Origin: Thermoplasmata archaeon
GTDB taxonomy: Archaea > Thermoplasmatota > Thermoplasmata > Lutacidiplasmatales > UBA184
Assembly: GCA_021827405.1 (NCBI GenBank)
Contig: JAKAVY010000010.1
Coordinates: forward strand, 1-54,380
Reading direction: 5' to 3'
Length of the DNA: 54,380 bases
How positions within the stretch are numbered: the first letter of the stretch is position 1; each line of letters starts with the position of its first letter. Made by a program: the position numbers and the translations under genes. Of this stretch, positions 45,544 through 54,088 are shown piece after piece. The notes under the pieces are model-generated. The model ran no database searches. It saw only the letters and a program-made list of their open reading frames with translations, and had not been told where the DNA came from.

Positions 45544-47010
45544 TCAGAAGGACGGGAAGCTGGGGTCCACGTCCGCGGTCCAGGCGTCGAGCCCTCCCTT
45601 GAGGTTCCGCACCTTGGCAAACCCCATGGACCGGAGGAACTCGGCCGCCTGGGCGCTCCGGCCGCCCATCTTGCAGACCAGGACCAGGTCGTCGGCGGTG
45701 GAGAGCTCGCCTAAACGGTCCGCCAGTTGGGCCCGGGGGATCAGGCGGGAGGCGGGCAGGTGATAGAGCTCGAACTCCCCCGGCTCGCGCACGTCCACCA
45801 GCGAGACCGGCGCCCCGGCGTCTAACTGCTCCTTGAGCTCCCGGGGAGTGATCTCCGGCCCGGAGGGCGTGGCCCCCACCCCACAGAAGGCCTCGTAGTC
45901 GATGAGCTTGGTCTGGGTGGGAGTGGGGCCGCAGATCGGGCAGTCCGGGCTCTTGCGCACCTTGAGCTCATGGAAGGAGCCCGTGAGACCGTCGAAGAGG
46001 AGCAGTCGGCCAAGGAGGCTGTCCCCCTTCCCCAGGATGAGCTTGAGCGTCTCGAGGGCCTGCAGGGTCCCGATGATCCCCGGGAGCACCCCCAGCACCC
46101 CTCCCTCAGCGCAGGAAGGGACGAGCCCGGCCGGCGGGGGTTCGGGATAGAGGCAGCGGTAGCAGGGCCCGCTCTTCGCATCGAAGACGGTCACCTGCCC
46201 CTCGAAACGGTAGATGGAGCCGTAGACGACCGGCTTGCGGAGCAGGACCGCGGCGTCATTGACCAGATAACGGGTGGGGAAGTTGTCCGTCCCGTCGACC
46301 ACCACGTCGTAGCCGGAGAGGACCTCGAACGCGTTGGCGCTGGTGAGCCGTCCTTCGTGCCGGACGACGTTCACCTCCGGGTTCAGCGCCTTCAGATGGC
46401 CCTCCGCCGCCTCGAGCTTGGCCCGGCCCACGTCCGGGGTGGTGTAGAGGACCTGGCGTTGGAGGTTGCTCTCGTCCACGGTGTCGAAGTCGACCAGGCC
46501 GAGCTTACCGACCCCGGCGGCGGCGAGATAGAGGGCCAGGGGGCTTCCCAGTCCGCCCGCCCCCACCACGAGGACCTTGGCCCCCAGGAGCTTCCGCTGC
46601 CCCGACACGCCGACCTCCGGGAGGAGGAGCTGTCGGCTATAGCGACGCAACTGCTCCCGAGTCAGGCCCTTGGGAGCCCCGGGGGCGGGAGGTCGGCCCA
46701 AGCGGCTCAGGGACGGATACGCCACGGCGCCGGGGGAGCCCCCGGCGATGGACGGGATGATCCGTACCGTGTCGCCTCCCTTCAGGGGGGTGGCCTCGCG
46801 GCCCAGGTAACGGATATCCTCGTCGTTCACGTAGACGGAGACAAAGCTCCGGACGTGGCCATCCTCCGTGAAGAGGTGCCTTCGGAGCCCGGGGAAACGG
46901 TCGGCCAGGCCCCCGAGGGCCTGGGCCACCGTGACCCCCTCCACGTCCACCCGGGCCGCTCCCTCGGTGAAGCTGCGGAGCGCTGTGGGGATCTCGACCT
47001 TCACCGCCAT
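45544..47010 (-). CDS. Tripartite fusion: CysO/MoaD-like sulfur carrier, MoeB/MoeZ-type E1 adenylyltransferase, rhodanese
   Basis: Carrier VSVYVNDEDIRYLGREATPLKGGDTVRIIPSIAGG; E1 VLVVGAGGLGSPLALYLAAAGVGKLGLVDFDTVDESNLQRQ, DGTDNFPTRYLVNDA, CYRC..CPIC; rhodanese VSLVDVREPGEFELYHLPASRLIP..VLVCKMGGRSAQAAEFL. ATG at 47010. Confidence 0.93.
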   Translation of the reverse strand: MAVKVEIPTALRSFTEGAARVDVEGVTVAQALGGLADRFPGLRRHLFTEDGHVRSFVSVYVNDEDIRYLGREATPLKGGDTVRIIPSIAGGSPGAVAYPSLSRLGRPPAPGAPKGLTREQLRRYSRQLLLPEVGVSGQRKLLGAKVLVVGAGGLGSPLALYLAAAGVGKLGLVDFDTVDESNLQRQVLYTTPDVGRAKLEAAEGHLKALNPEVNVVRHEGRLTSANAFEVLSGYDVVVDGTDNFPTRYLVNDAAVLLRKPVVYGSIYRFEGQVTVFDAKSGPCYRCLYPEPPPAGLVPSCAEGGVLGVLPGIIGTLQALETLKLILGKGDSLLGRLLLFDGLTGSFHELKVRKSPDCPICGPTPTQTKLIDYEAFCGVGATPSGPEITPRELKEQLDAGAPVSLVDVREPGEFELYHLPASRLIPRAQLADRLGELSTADDLVLVCKMGGRSAQAAEFLRSMGFAKVRNLKGGLDAWTADVDPSFPSF

Positions 47011-47014
47011 CGTC

Positions 47015-47494
47015 TCACGGGGAATCCCCCAGGGGAGGGAGCGGAAAAAGCCGCCGGGGCAGGAACGTCCGGGTCTCCGGGTCCAGTTCAAAGGCCCCCA
47101 GCTCCCGGGCGTGCCCCTCCAAGACGGAGAGGACGAGATAGAGGAGCCCAGGCCACGCGTGGTCCCGGTCGAACTCGCTGGGGACCGCGGGGTGGTCCGG
47201 GTGGGAGTGGTAGTACCCCACGATGGCCTCCCCCGTCCCTTCCAACTCCCGTTCCATCGCGAGGACCTGGGGGGCCGGGATCACGAAGCGGTGGGTCCTC
47301 TCCTCGGTACGGGCATTCGGCGCCTCCCGGACCGAATGGACCGTCCGCCGTTCGGCGGGGCGCCCATCCCAGGGTCCCAAGAGGAACCCGCAGGCCTCCT
47401 CCGGGTAGGCGCGTTCCCCGTGGCGGAGGATGGCCGACCGGGCGACGGGGGGCAGCTCCACCTCCTCGAAGGTCCCGCGGGGCGGGCCGGTCAT
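47015..47494 (-). CDS. JAMM/MPN+ metalloprotease (Mec-like)
   Basis: PEEACGFLLG and GYYHSHPDHPAVPSEFDRDHAWPGLLYLVLS (HxHPxxPAxPSxxD JAMM motif). Confidence 0.93.
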   Translation of the reverse strand: MTGPPRGTFEEVELPPVARSAILRHGERAYPEEACGFLLGPWDGRPAERRTVHSVREAPNARTEERTHRFVIPAPQVLAMERELEGTGEAIVGYYHSHPDHPAVPSEFDRDHAWPGLLYLVLSVLEGHARELGAFELDPETRTFLPRRLFPLPPLGDSP

Positions 47495-48471
47495 GCCGGT
47501 CCCCGTCGGGCCTCCGGGGGGTTCCGGTAGCGGTCCCCCCCATCGGGGAGGATCGTCACCACCACGCCCCGGTCCAGCGTCCGGGCCAGTTCGAGCGCGG
47601 CATGGACCGCCGCTCCCGAGGAGGTCCCGGCGTAGAGCCCTTCCTCCCGGGCCAGGCGCCGCGCCACCGCGATCGCATCCTCCGTGCTCACCGGGACCTG
47701 CCCGTCGAGCACGCCGAGGTCCAGGGTCCCGGGCCGCTGGCTCGTGGGGAGGTGCTTCAATCCCTCGATGCCGTGGAGGGGCCCGTCCGGGACCACTCCC
47801 AGGACCTTGAGCGACGGGGAGCGTTCCTTCAGGTAGCGACCAGCCCCGGAGATGGTCCCCCCCGTGCCGATGCCCGCCACGAAGTGGGTGATGATCCCGC
47901 AGGTGTCCCGCCAGATCTCCGGCCCGGTGGTCTCATAGTGGGCGGCCGGGTTCGCAGGATTGTGGTACTGGTCGGGGTAGAAGTATCGGTCAGGATGCGC
48001 TCCGGCGAGCTCCCGGGCACGCCGTTGGGCCCCGTCCGTCCCCTCCAACGCGTCGGTGAAGGTGATGGTCGCCCCGTAAGCCTCCAGGCGCTGGAGCCTC
48101 TCGGCCCCGGCGTTCCGGGGGAGCACGATCTCCACGGGGAAGTCCCAGATGGCGCCCAGGAAGGCGTACGCGATCCCGGTGTTCCCGCTGGAGGCGTCCA
48201 GGAGGGTCTTTCCCGGGGTGAACCTCCCCTCGCGCTGGCCCCACTGCACGATCCCGAGGGCGGTCCGGTCCTTCACCGAGCCCCCCGGATTGAAGAACTC
48301 GGCCTTGGCCCAGAGCTCCACGCCTCGGGGGAGGTCGCTCCCGATCCGGCAGAGCCGGAAGAGCGGGGTGTTGCCGATGCGGGAGGCCGCGTTCCCGTGG
48401 GTCTGCCGGAGCGGACCGCTCGGGGTCCAGGGGGACCGGGTGGGGGCGCCGGACAGGGGGATGCCGGTCAT
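47491..48471 (-). CDS. cysM: Cysteine synthase, CysM-like (PLP-dependent)
   Basis: IGNTPLFRL, NPGGSVKDRTAL, LLDASSGNTGIAYAFLGA, YFYPDQYHNPANPAAHYETTGPEIW, GIGTGGTISGAGRYLKE. Confidence 0.93.
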   Translation of the reverse strand: MTGIPLSGAPTRSPWTPSGPLRQTHGNAASRIGNTPLFRLCRIGSDLPRGVELWAKAEFFNPGGSVKDRTALGIVQWGQREGRFTPGKTLLDASSGNTGIAYAFLGAIWDFPVEIVLPRNAGAERLQRLEAYGATITFTDALEGTDGAQRRARELAGAHPDRYFYPDQYHNPANPAAHYETTGPEIWRDTCGIITHFVAGIGTGGTISGAGRYLKERSPSLKVLGVVPDGPLHGIEGLKHLPTSQRPGTLDLGVLDGQVPVSTEDAIAVARRLAREEGLYAGTSSGAAVHAALELARTLDRGVVVTILPDGGDRYRNPPEARRGPA

Positions 48472-48511
48472 CGCTGGACCCCCCCGGGGGCGCGGCCACC
48501 GGCCCCGCGCC

Positions 48512-49174
48512 TCACGCGGCGTTGAGGTGGATCAGGTGCTGGCATGCCACCCCTCCGTGGGAGATCGAGGTGCCCATCTCCAGGTCCATCGGTCCGATGA
48601 GCCGTTCCAACAGCCTCCGATCGAACACCTCGCAGAGGAGGTGGGCATGGGAGACCGCCGTGGCCCGGAAGATGCAGTTGTGCCGGATGAGCTGCGGGAT
48701 CCCATCGCGCTCCACCACCTCGGCCCGCTGTCCGAGCCGGTCCAAGACCACCGCGGTGAGGCGGAGCCGCTCCCTCAGGTCGGTGGCCTCCGAGAGCGCC
48801 GGCAGCTCCTCCACCAATCGGTCCGCGAGCTGGTCGGCCGCCCGCTGAAAGAGGAGGGTGAGGTATCCCTCCCCGCTCTGCGCCAGCACCGCGTCGATGA
48901 GCGAGCTCAGCAAGAGCTCGTAGTGCCGGGGGAAGAGCTCCTCGCCCTCCCGGGTCAGCTGGAAGCGCTTGCGGGGACGCCCGATCCCCTCCCGGTGGAA
49001 GCTCGGGACCACGATCCCCCGCTTGGCGAGGCGCTCCAGGTGCGTCCGGATCGCGCTCTCCTGGATCCCCAGGCGCGAGGAGAGCTCCCCGGCGGTCCGG
49101 GGGCCCGAGGTGAGCTCCGCCAGGATCTTTCCCTTGGTCCCTTCCCCCAAGAGGAGTTCCGCTGCGCCCCCCAT
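48512..49174 (-). CDS. SufR-like winged-helix regulator with C-terminal Cys ligands
   Basis: TAGELSSRLGIQESAIRTHLERLAKRGIV (wHTH) and IRHNCIFRATAVSHAHLLCEVFDRRLLERLIGP...GGVACQHLIH, similar to SufR Fe-S ligand spacing; divergent from sufC. Confidence 0.82.
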   Translation of the reverse strand: MGGAAELLLGEGTKGKILAELTSGPRTAGELSSRLGIQESAIRTHLERLAKRGIVVPSFHREGIGRPRKRFQLTREGEELFPRHYELLLSSLIDAVLAQSGEGYLTLLFQRAADQLADRLVEELPALSEATDLRERLRLTAVVLDRLGQRAEVVERDGIPQLIRHNCIFRATAVSHAHLLCEVFDRRLLERLIGPMDLEMGTSISHGGVACQHLIHLNAA

Positions 49175-49204
49175 GGTTCCCCGGAGTACCCGAGAGCCCG
49201 GGGC

Positions 49205-49231
49205 GGCTATTTGTAGACCGCTTGCGCGGTC
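49205..49231. promoter_or_regulatory. sufR-like promoter: TATA-like CTACAAATAG (minus strand) abutting inverted repeat GACCGC-TTGC-GCGGTC
   Basis: Perfect 6-4-6 inverted repeat at 49216-49231; TATA-like element about 31-42 nt upstream of the start at 49174. Confidence 0.55.
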
Positions 49232-49275
49232 CTCCCGTCCTCCCGGGCCCGGCGCCCCTCGGCCGGTCTTGCGGG

Positions 49276-49306
49276 CTTATATATCGCACGCCGGTCTTGA
49301 GACCGG
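49276..49306 (+). promoter_or_regulatory. suf operon promoter: TTATATATC TATA box plus inverted repeat CCGGTCT-TG-AGACCGG
   Basis: TATA at about 49277-49285; perfect 7-2-7 inverted repeat at 49291-49306; sufC ATG at 49315. Confidence 0.65.
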
Positions 49307-49314
49307 GAGCGGCG

Positions 49315-50091
49315 ATGAGCGAAGAGCACACCCTGGTCGTGAAGGGGCTGCACGCCTCGGTGGCCGGGAAGGAGATCCTCAAGGGGGTCACGCTCACCCT
49401 GCGGAGCGGGGAACTGGTGGCCATGATGGGCCCGAACGGTTCCGGGAAGAGCACCCTCGCCTATGCGCTGGCCGGCCACCCGAAGTACACCATCACCGCG
49501 GGCGAGGCCCTCCTGGACGGGAAGAACCTGCTCGCCATGACCCCGGACCAGAGGGCCCGGGCCGGGCTCTTCCTCGGCTTCCAGTATCCGGTGGAGGTCT
49601 CCGGGGTCTCCTTGAGCAAGTTCCTGTGGACCGCCTACAGCCAGATGCATCCCCCCGACGAGGCGGACAGCGACCGGTTCGGCGCGGACCTCACCAAACA
49701 TCTGGGATACCTCGGGTTGGACAACTCGTTCCTGAAGCGCCCCCTGAACGAGGGTTTCTCCGGGGGCGAGAAGAAGCGCACGGAAGTGCTCCAGATGGCC
49801 ACCCTGTCCCCCCGGTTCGCCATCCTGGACGAACCGGACAGCGGCCTGGACATCGACGCGATCCGGTCGGTGGGGGAGACGGTGGCGAAGCTGCACAACC
49901 CGGGGATGGGGACGATGGTGATCACCCACTACCAGCGGATCCTGAAGTTCATCCGACCGGACCGGGTGCATGTCATGGTCGACGGCGTCATCGCGCTTTC
50001 CGGCGGCCGGGAGCTCGCCGAGGAACTGGAGCAGAAAGGATACGACTGGGTGAAGGTCGGCCTCGCCGCCTCCCAGGCCTCGGCCCCCTGA
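49315..50091 (+). CDS. sufC: Fe-S cluster assembly ATPase SufC
   Basis: MMGPNGSGKSTLAYALAGHPKYTITAGEALLDGKNLL, GLFLGFQYPVEVSGVSLSKFL, GFSGGEKKRTEVLQM, LDEPDSGLDIDAI. Confidence 0.97.
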   Translation: MSEEHTLVVKGLHASVAGKEILKGVTLTLRSGELVAMMGPNGSGKSTLAYALAGHPKYTITAGEALLDGKNLLAMTPDQRARAGLFLGFQYPVEVSGVSLSKFLWTAYSQMHPPDEADSDRFGADLTKHLGYLGLDNSFLKRPLNEGFSGGEKKRTEVLQMATLSPRFAILDEPDSGLDIDAIRSVGETVAKLHNPGMGTMVITHYQRILKFIRPDRVHVMVDGVIALSGGRELAEELEQKGYDWVKVGLAASQASAP

Positions 50092-50099
50092 GGCTGCCC

Positions 50100-51398
50100 A
50101 TGGCCCAGACGAGCCCGGGAGCGCCTGGGGCTCGGACGCCCTCGGCCGCGCCGGGACCGACCGGTCCCGGGGTGGGAGGGTGTCGGGGGGACTTTCCCAT
50201 CCTGAAACGGACCTTCGGTGGACATCCCCTGGTCTACCTGGATTCTGCGGCCACGAGCCAGAAGCCCCAGTCGGTGATCGACGCCGAGGCGGCCTTCTAT
50301 CGACGGATCAACGCCAACGTCCACCGGGGGGTTTACGCCCTCTCCGAGGAGGCCACCGAGGCGTACGAGGGGGCCCGGGCGCGGGTGGCCCGGTTCCTGA
50401 ACGCCCGGGACCCGGCCGAGGTGGTCTTCGTCCGCGGGACGACCGAGGCGCTCAACCTCATGGCCGAGGCGCTCGGGCGGGGGCCCCTGAAGGGCGGGGG
50501 CCGGGTCCTGCTCACGGACATGGAGCACCACTCCAACGTGGTCCCCTGGCAGTTGGTCGCCAAGGACCGGGGCTGGGCGCTCGATTTTGTCGGAGTGACC
50601 GATGAGGGGGAGCTCTCGTCGGAGGACCTGGACCGGAAGCTGACCCGGGGCACGAGCGTCCTGTCCTTCACCCACGTCTCGAACGTGCTCGGCACGGTGA
50701 ACCCGGTCGCTTCCCTGGCCGCCCGGGCGCGGGAGGCGGGGGCCCTCACCATCCTGGACGCCGCCCAGTCCGCCCCCCACCTGCCCCTGGACGTCCAGGC
50801 GCTGGGAGTGGATGCCCTGGCCTTCTCCGGGCACAAGGTCTTCGGACCCACGGGTATCGGAGTCCTCTGGGCGCGAAAGGAGCTCCTGGAGACCCTCCCC
50901 CCGTACCAGGGAGGGGGAGAGATGATCTCCGAGGTGACCCGCGAGCGGAGCACCTACAAGGACGCTCCCCTCCGGTTCGAGGCAGGCACCCCCAACGTGG
51001 CCGGGGCCGTGGTCCTCTCCAGCGCCCTGGACTACGTGGAACGGTTGGGGTACGACCAGATGGCTCGGCACGAGCAAGGACTCCTCAAGGAAGCCTGGGA
51101 GGGCCTCTCTGCCCTGGCGGGGAGCGACCTCACGATCTACGGCCCTCCGCTGTCCCGGGGGCATGTGGGGGTGCTCTCCTTCTCCCTGAAGGGGGTCCAC
51201 CCTCATGACCTGGCCACGCTCCTCGATGCCGAGGGGGTGGCGGTCCGGGCGGGGCACCACTGCGCCCAGCTGCTGATGCGCCGGTATGGCGTGCCGGCCC
51301 TCACCCGGGCGAGCTACGCCCCGTACAACACGGCCGAGGACAACCGGATCTTCCTCGAGGCGATGGGGAAGGTCTGTCGGCTCTTCCTGCGGGCGTGA
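50100..51398 (+). CDS. sufS: Cysteine desulfurase SufS
   Basis: LVYLDSAATSQKPQSVIDA, NANVHRGVYALSEEAT, TDMEHHSNVVPWQ, FSGHKVFGPTGIGVLW, VRAGHHCAQLLMRRYGV. Confidence 0.96.
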   Translation: MAQTSPGAPGARTPSAAPGPTGPGVGGCRGDFPILKRTFGGHPLVYLDSAATSQKPQSVIDAEAAFYRRINANVHRGVYALSEEATEAYEGARARVARFLNARDPAEVVFVRGTTEALNLMAEALGRGPLKGGGRVLLTDMEHHSNVVPWQLVAKDRGWALDFVGVTDEGELSSEDLDRKLTRGTSVLSFTHVSNVLGTVNPVASLAARAREAGALTILDAAQSAPHLPLDVQALGVDALAFSGHKVFGPTGIGVLWARKELLETLPPYQGGGEMISEVTRERSTYKDAPLRFEAGTPNVAGAVVLSSALDYVERLGYDQMARHEQGLLKEAWEGLSALAGSDLTIYGPPLSRGHVGVLSFSLKGVHPHDLATLLDAEGVAVRAGHHCAQLLMRRYGVPALTRASYAPYNTAEDNRIFLEAMGKVCRLFLRA

Positions 51399-51482
51399 CC
51401 GGCCCGGGCCGGGAGGTTGTCGGCGCCGGCTTGTCCAAGCAATTAAATACCTTTCTGTGTTGAAAAGCCTCAAGGTGTAACG

Positions 51483-52895
51483 ATGGCCCAGAACGCTGCA
51501 GAGCTGACGCCCCTGGATTACACCCGGTACGACTTCAAGGACCCGGAGAGCTACAAGGTCCGGACGCACCGGGGGATCTCGGAGGAGATCGTACGGCAGA
51601 TCTCGGCGCTCAAGCACGAGCCGGATTGGATGCTCGACTACCGGCTCCGCGCCTACCGGCACTTCCTGGACCGGCCCATGCCCGACTGGGGCCCGGACCT
51701 CTCGGAGATCGATTTCGACGCCTACACCTACTACGCGAACCCGCTGGCCGAGGGGGACACCAAGAAGCGCTGGGAGGACCTGCCCTCGGACATCCGGAAC
51801 ACCTTCGAACGGTTGGGGATCCCCAAGGCCGAGCGGGAGTACTTTGCGGGCGTGGGGGCCCAGTACGACAGCGGGACCGTCTACCACAAGATCCGGGACG
51901 ACCTGGCGAAGAAGGGCGTCATCTTCACGGACACGGACACCGCCGTCCGGGAGCACCCGGAGATCCTCCGGAAGTACTTCGGGAAGATCGTGCCGTACAA
52001 CGACAACAAGTTCTCCGCGCTCAACAGCGCCGTCTGGTCCGGCGGGAGCTTCGTCTACGTCCCTCCCGGGGTGGACGCCGGCATCCCGTTGCAGGCCTAC
52101 TTCCGGATCAACGCGAACGCCGTCGGGCAGTTCGAACGGACCCTCATCATCGCGGACAAGGGGGCCAAGGTGCACTACATTGAGGGGTGCACGGCCCCGG
52201 TCTACTCGGAGAACTCCCTGCACGCGGCCGTGGTCGAGGTGGTGGCCGAGCCCTCCGCCAAGGTGCGTTACACCACGGTACAGAACTGGTCGAAGAACGT
52301 CTACAACCTGGTCACCAAGCGGGCCGTGGCCTACGAGGATGCCCTGGTGGAATGGGTCGACGGGAACATGGGCAGCCGGGTGACCATGAAGTACCCCTCG
52401 GTCTACCTGAAGGGCCGGGGCGCCCGGGCCGACATCCTCTCGGTGGCCTTCGCCTCCGAGGGCCAGGTCATCGACTCCGGCGCCAAGGCCGTGCACTCCG
52501 CCCCGGACACCTCTTCGAAGATCATCTCCAAGTCCATCGCCATCCGGGGCGGCCGCACCTCGTACCGGGGGCTGCTCCATGTGGCCAAGGGGGCCACCGG
52601 GGTCAAGGCCGCGGTCCGTTGCGACGCCCTGTTGCCGGACGCGATCAGCCGCTCGGACACCTACCCCTACAACGAGATCCATGAGGAGGACGCCACCATC
52701 ACCCACGAGGCGGTGGTGGGCAAGATCGGGGAGGAGCAGATCTTCTACCTGATGAGCCGGGGGTTGAAGGAGTCCGACGCGATCCACCTTATCCTCATGG
52801 GATTCCTCGCGGAGTTCGCCAAGGAGCTGCCGGTGGACTATGCCCTGGAGCTGAACCGGCTCATCCAGATGGAGATGACCGGGGCGGTCGGTTAG
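51483..52895 (+). CDS. sufB: Fe-S cluster assembly scaffold SufB
   Basis: GSFVYVPPGVDAGIPLQAYFRINANAVGQFERTLIIADKGAKVHYIEGCTAP, KRAVAYEDALVEWVDGNMGS; AATTAAATAC TATA-like element at about 51441. Confidence 0.97.
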   Translation: MAQNAAELTPLDYTRYDFKDPESYKVRTHRGISEEIVRQISALKHEPDWMLDYRLRAYRHFLDRPMPDWGPDLSEIDFDAYTYYANPLAEGDTKKRWEDLPSDIRNTFERLGIPKAEREYFAGVGAQYDSGTVYHKIRDDLAKKGVIFTDTDTAVREHPEILRKYFGKIVPYNDNKFSALNSAVWSGGSFVYVPPGVDAGIPLQAYFRINANAVGQFERTLIIADKGAKVHYIEGCTAPVYSENSLHAAVVEVVAEPSAKVRYTTVQNWSKNVYNLVTKRAVAYEDALVEWVDGNMGSRVTMKYPSVYLKGRGARADILSVAFASEGQVIDSGAKAVHSAPDTSSKIISKSIAIRGGRTSYRGLLHVAKGATGVKAAVRCDALLPDAISRSDTYPYNEIHEEDATITHEAVVGKIGEEQIFYLMSRGLKESDAIHLILMGFLAEFAKELPVDYALELNRLIQMEMTGAVG

Positions 52896-53023
52896 GGGCC
52901 GACCCCACCGTTCTCCCGGACCGGGAGGTCACGGGTCCCGGCGAAGGCGCTTCCCCCCCCGGGGGACGCCCACACGGGGAGAGCGCGGAATATATCCGCC
53001 GGGAGGAAGATAGTAGGGGGCGG

Positions 53024-54043
53024 ATGGGTCCCACCACGCCCGGGACATCCTGGCCCGGAAACCCAAGGCGCTCGAGGGGGAGAGCGCATCCCTCGCTCAT
53101 CGCCCGGAGCCCCCGGCCCCCCGGTCGCCTCCGGGCCCGACGGACCCGGGGGAGGCTCTTCCTCATCGCCGCCCTCCTCGCCCTGGGAGGCGCGGCCCTG
53201 CTCATCGCCTCGGCCTTCCAGCCGACCTGGACCTTCAGCGCGGTGGAGCCCTCGGGGGCCTCTCCCCTGGACCAGACCCTGGCCTTCTACCCCGGGGGTT
53301 CGTTCACCCAGACGTGCGAGGCCTACTGCCCCTCCCCGGGCTCGTCCATCTCGGTCGCCTACACCGCCTGGGGGCTGAACGGGACCGGTGCGTTGTACAG
53401 CGCCTACGAGGGCGTCTGGGTGGCCCTGGGCACCCTCTGCGTCCTCCCGGCCCTCTTCGTGGGTCTGGCCGCCCGCCCGTCCCGTCGGCATCAATACCAG
53501 CACCGGAGGCTGCTCTGGGCGATGCGGCTCGCCGGGATCGCGCCGCTCATCGCCCTGGGGGTGCTCATGGCGGTCCAGCCAGGGGTGATCGGGGCCGACA
53601 GCGGAGCGGTCACGAGCGTACACTGGTCGGGGGTCTCCCCGTCCCCCTCCCAGAGCTTCGCCGGGTCCTGCGCCGGCTCCCAGGGAGCGGACGGGTCGTG
53701 CCCTGCCGGGGAGTCGCAGAACTGGGGACCGGGGGCCGGGTTCTACCTTGCCTTGGCGGCCGGGCTTCTGGTCCTGCTCGGTTCGGTCTTCGTCGGGCTG
53801 GGCCGGAGAGCGCTGCGGGACCTGGGGGGGATGGCGCCCGGTCCGATGAGCCCCACGGGCGGGACCCCGGGCACCCGCGTGCCGGAGACCCCGGCCCCCG
53901 GGGAGCTCCGCCCTCCTCCCCCGGGGGTCCCCGGTCCCCCCCTCCGGGGCCTTCCCCCGGGCGTCTGCGCCCGGTGCGCGGCGTTCACCCCCCCTCCGGC
54001 CACCTACTGCCGCCTCTGCGGGAACCGCCTGGCCTCTCCCTGA
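53024..54043 (+). CDS. Membrane protein with C-terminal zinc ribbon
   Basis: About four hydrophobic segments, Pro-rich linker, CARCAAFTPPPATYCRLCGNRL (CxxC...CxxC); TATATCC about 30 nt upstream of the ATG. Confidence 0.75.
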   Translation: MGPTTPGTSWPGNPRRSRGRAHPSLIARSPRPPGRLRARRTRGRLFLIAALLALGGAALLIASAFQPTWTFSAVEPSGASPLDQTLAFYPGGSFTQTCEAYCPSPGSSISVAYTAWGLNGTGALYSAYEGVWVALGTLCVLPALFVGLAARPSRRHQYQHRRLLWAMRLAGIAPLIALGVLMAVQPGVIGADSGAVTSVHWSGVSPSPSQSFAGSCAGSQGADGSCPAGESQNWGPGAGFYLALAAGLLVLLGSVFVGLGRRALRDLGGMAPGPMSPTGGTPGTRVPETPAPGELRPPPPGVPGPPLRGLPPGVCARCAAFTPPPATYCRLCGNRLASP

Positions 54044-54088
54044 GCCCGATCCGGGTCCAGCGGCCCCCGGGCGCTCCGGACGTGGATG

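Noticed and set aside
45970-48525. 851-aa plus-strand ORF
   Set aside because: Lies antisense to the carrier-E1, JAMM and CysM genes, whose translations carry clear family motifs; its sequence is low-complexity P/G/R/E typical of GC-rich shadow frames.
48969-50099. N-terminal extension of the sufS ORF (809 aa)
   Set aside because: Overlaps sufC and the divergent promoter; SufS homology begins shortly after the ATG at 50100.
49929-52787. 952-aa minus-strand ORF
   Set aside because: Antisense to sufC/sufS/sufB; no recognisable domain and a shadow-frame composition (H/R/G/V/D/P).
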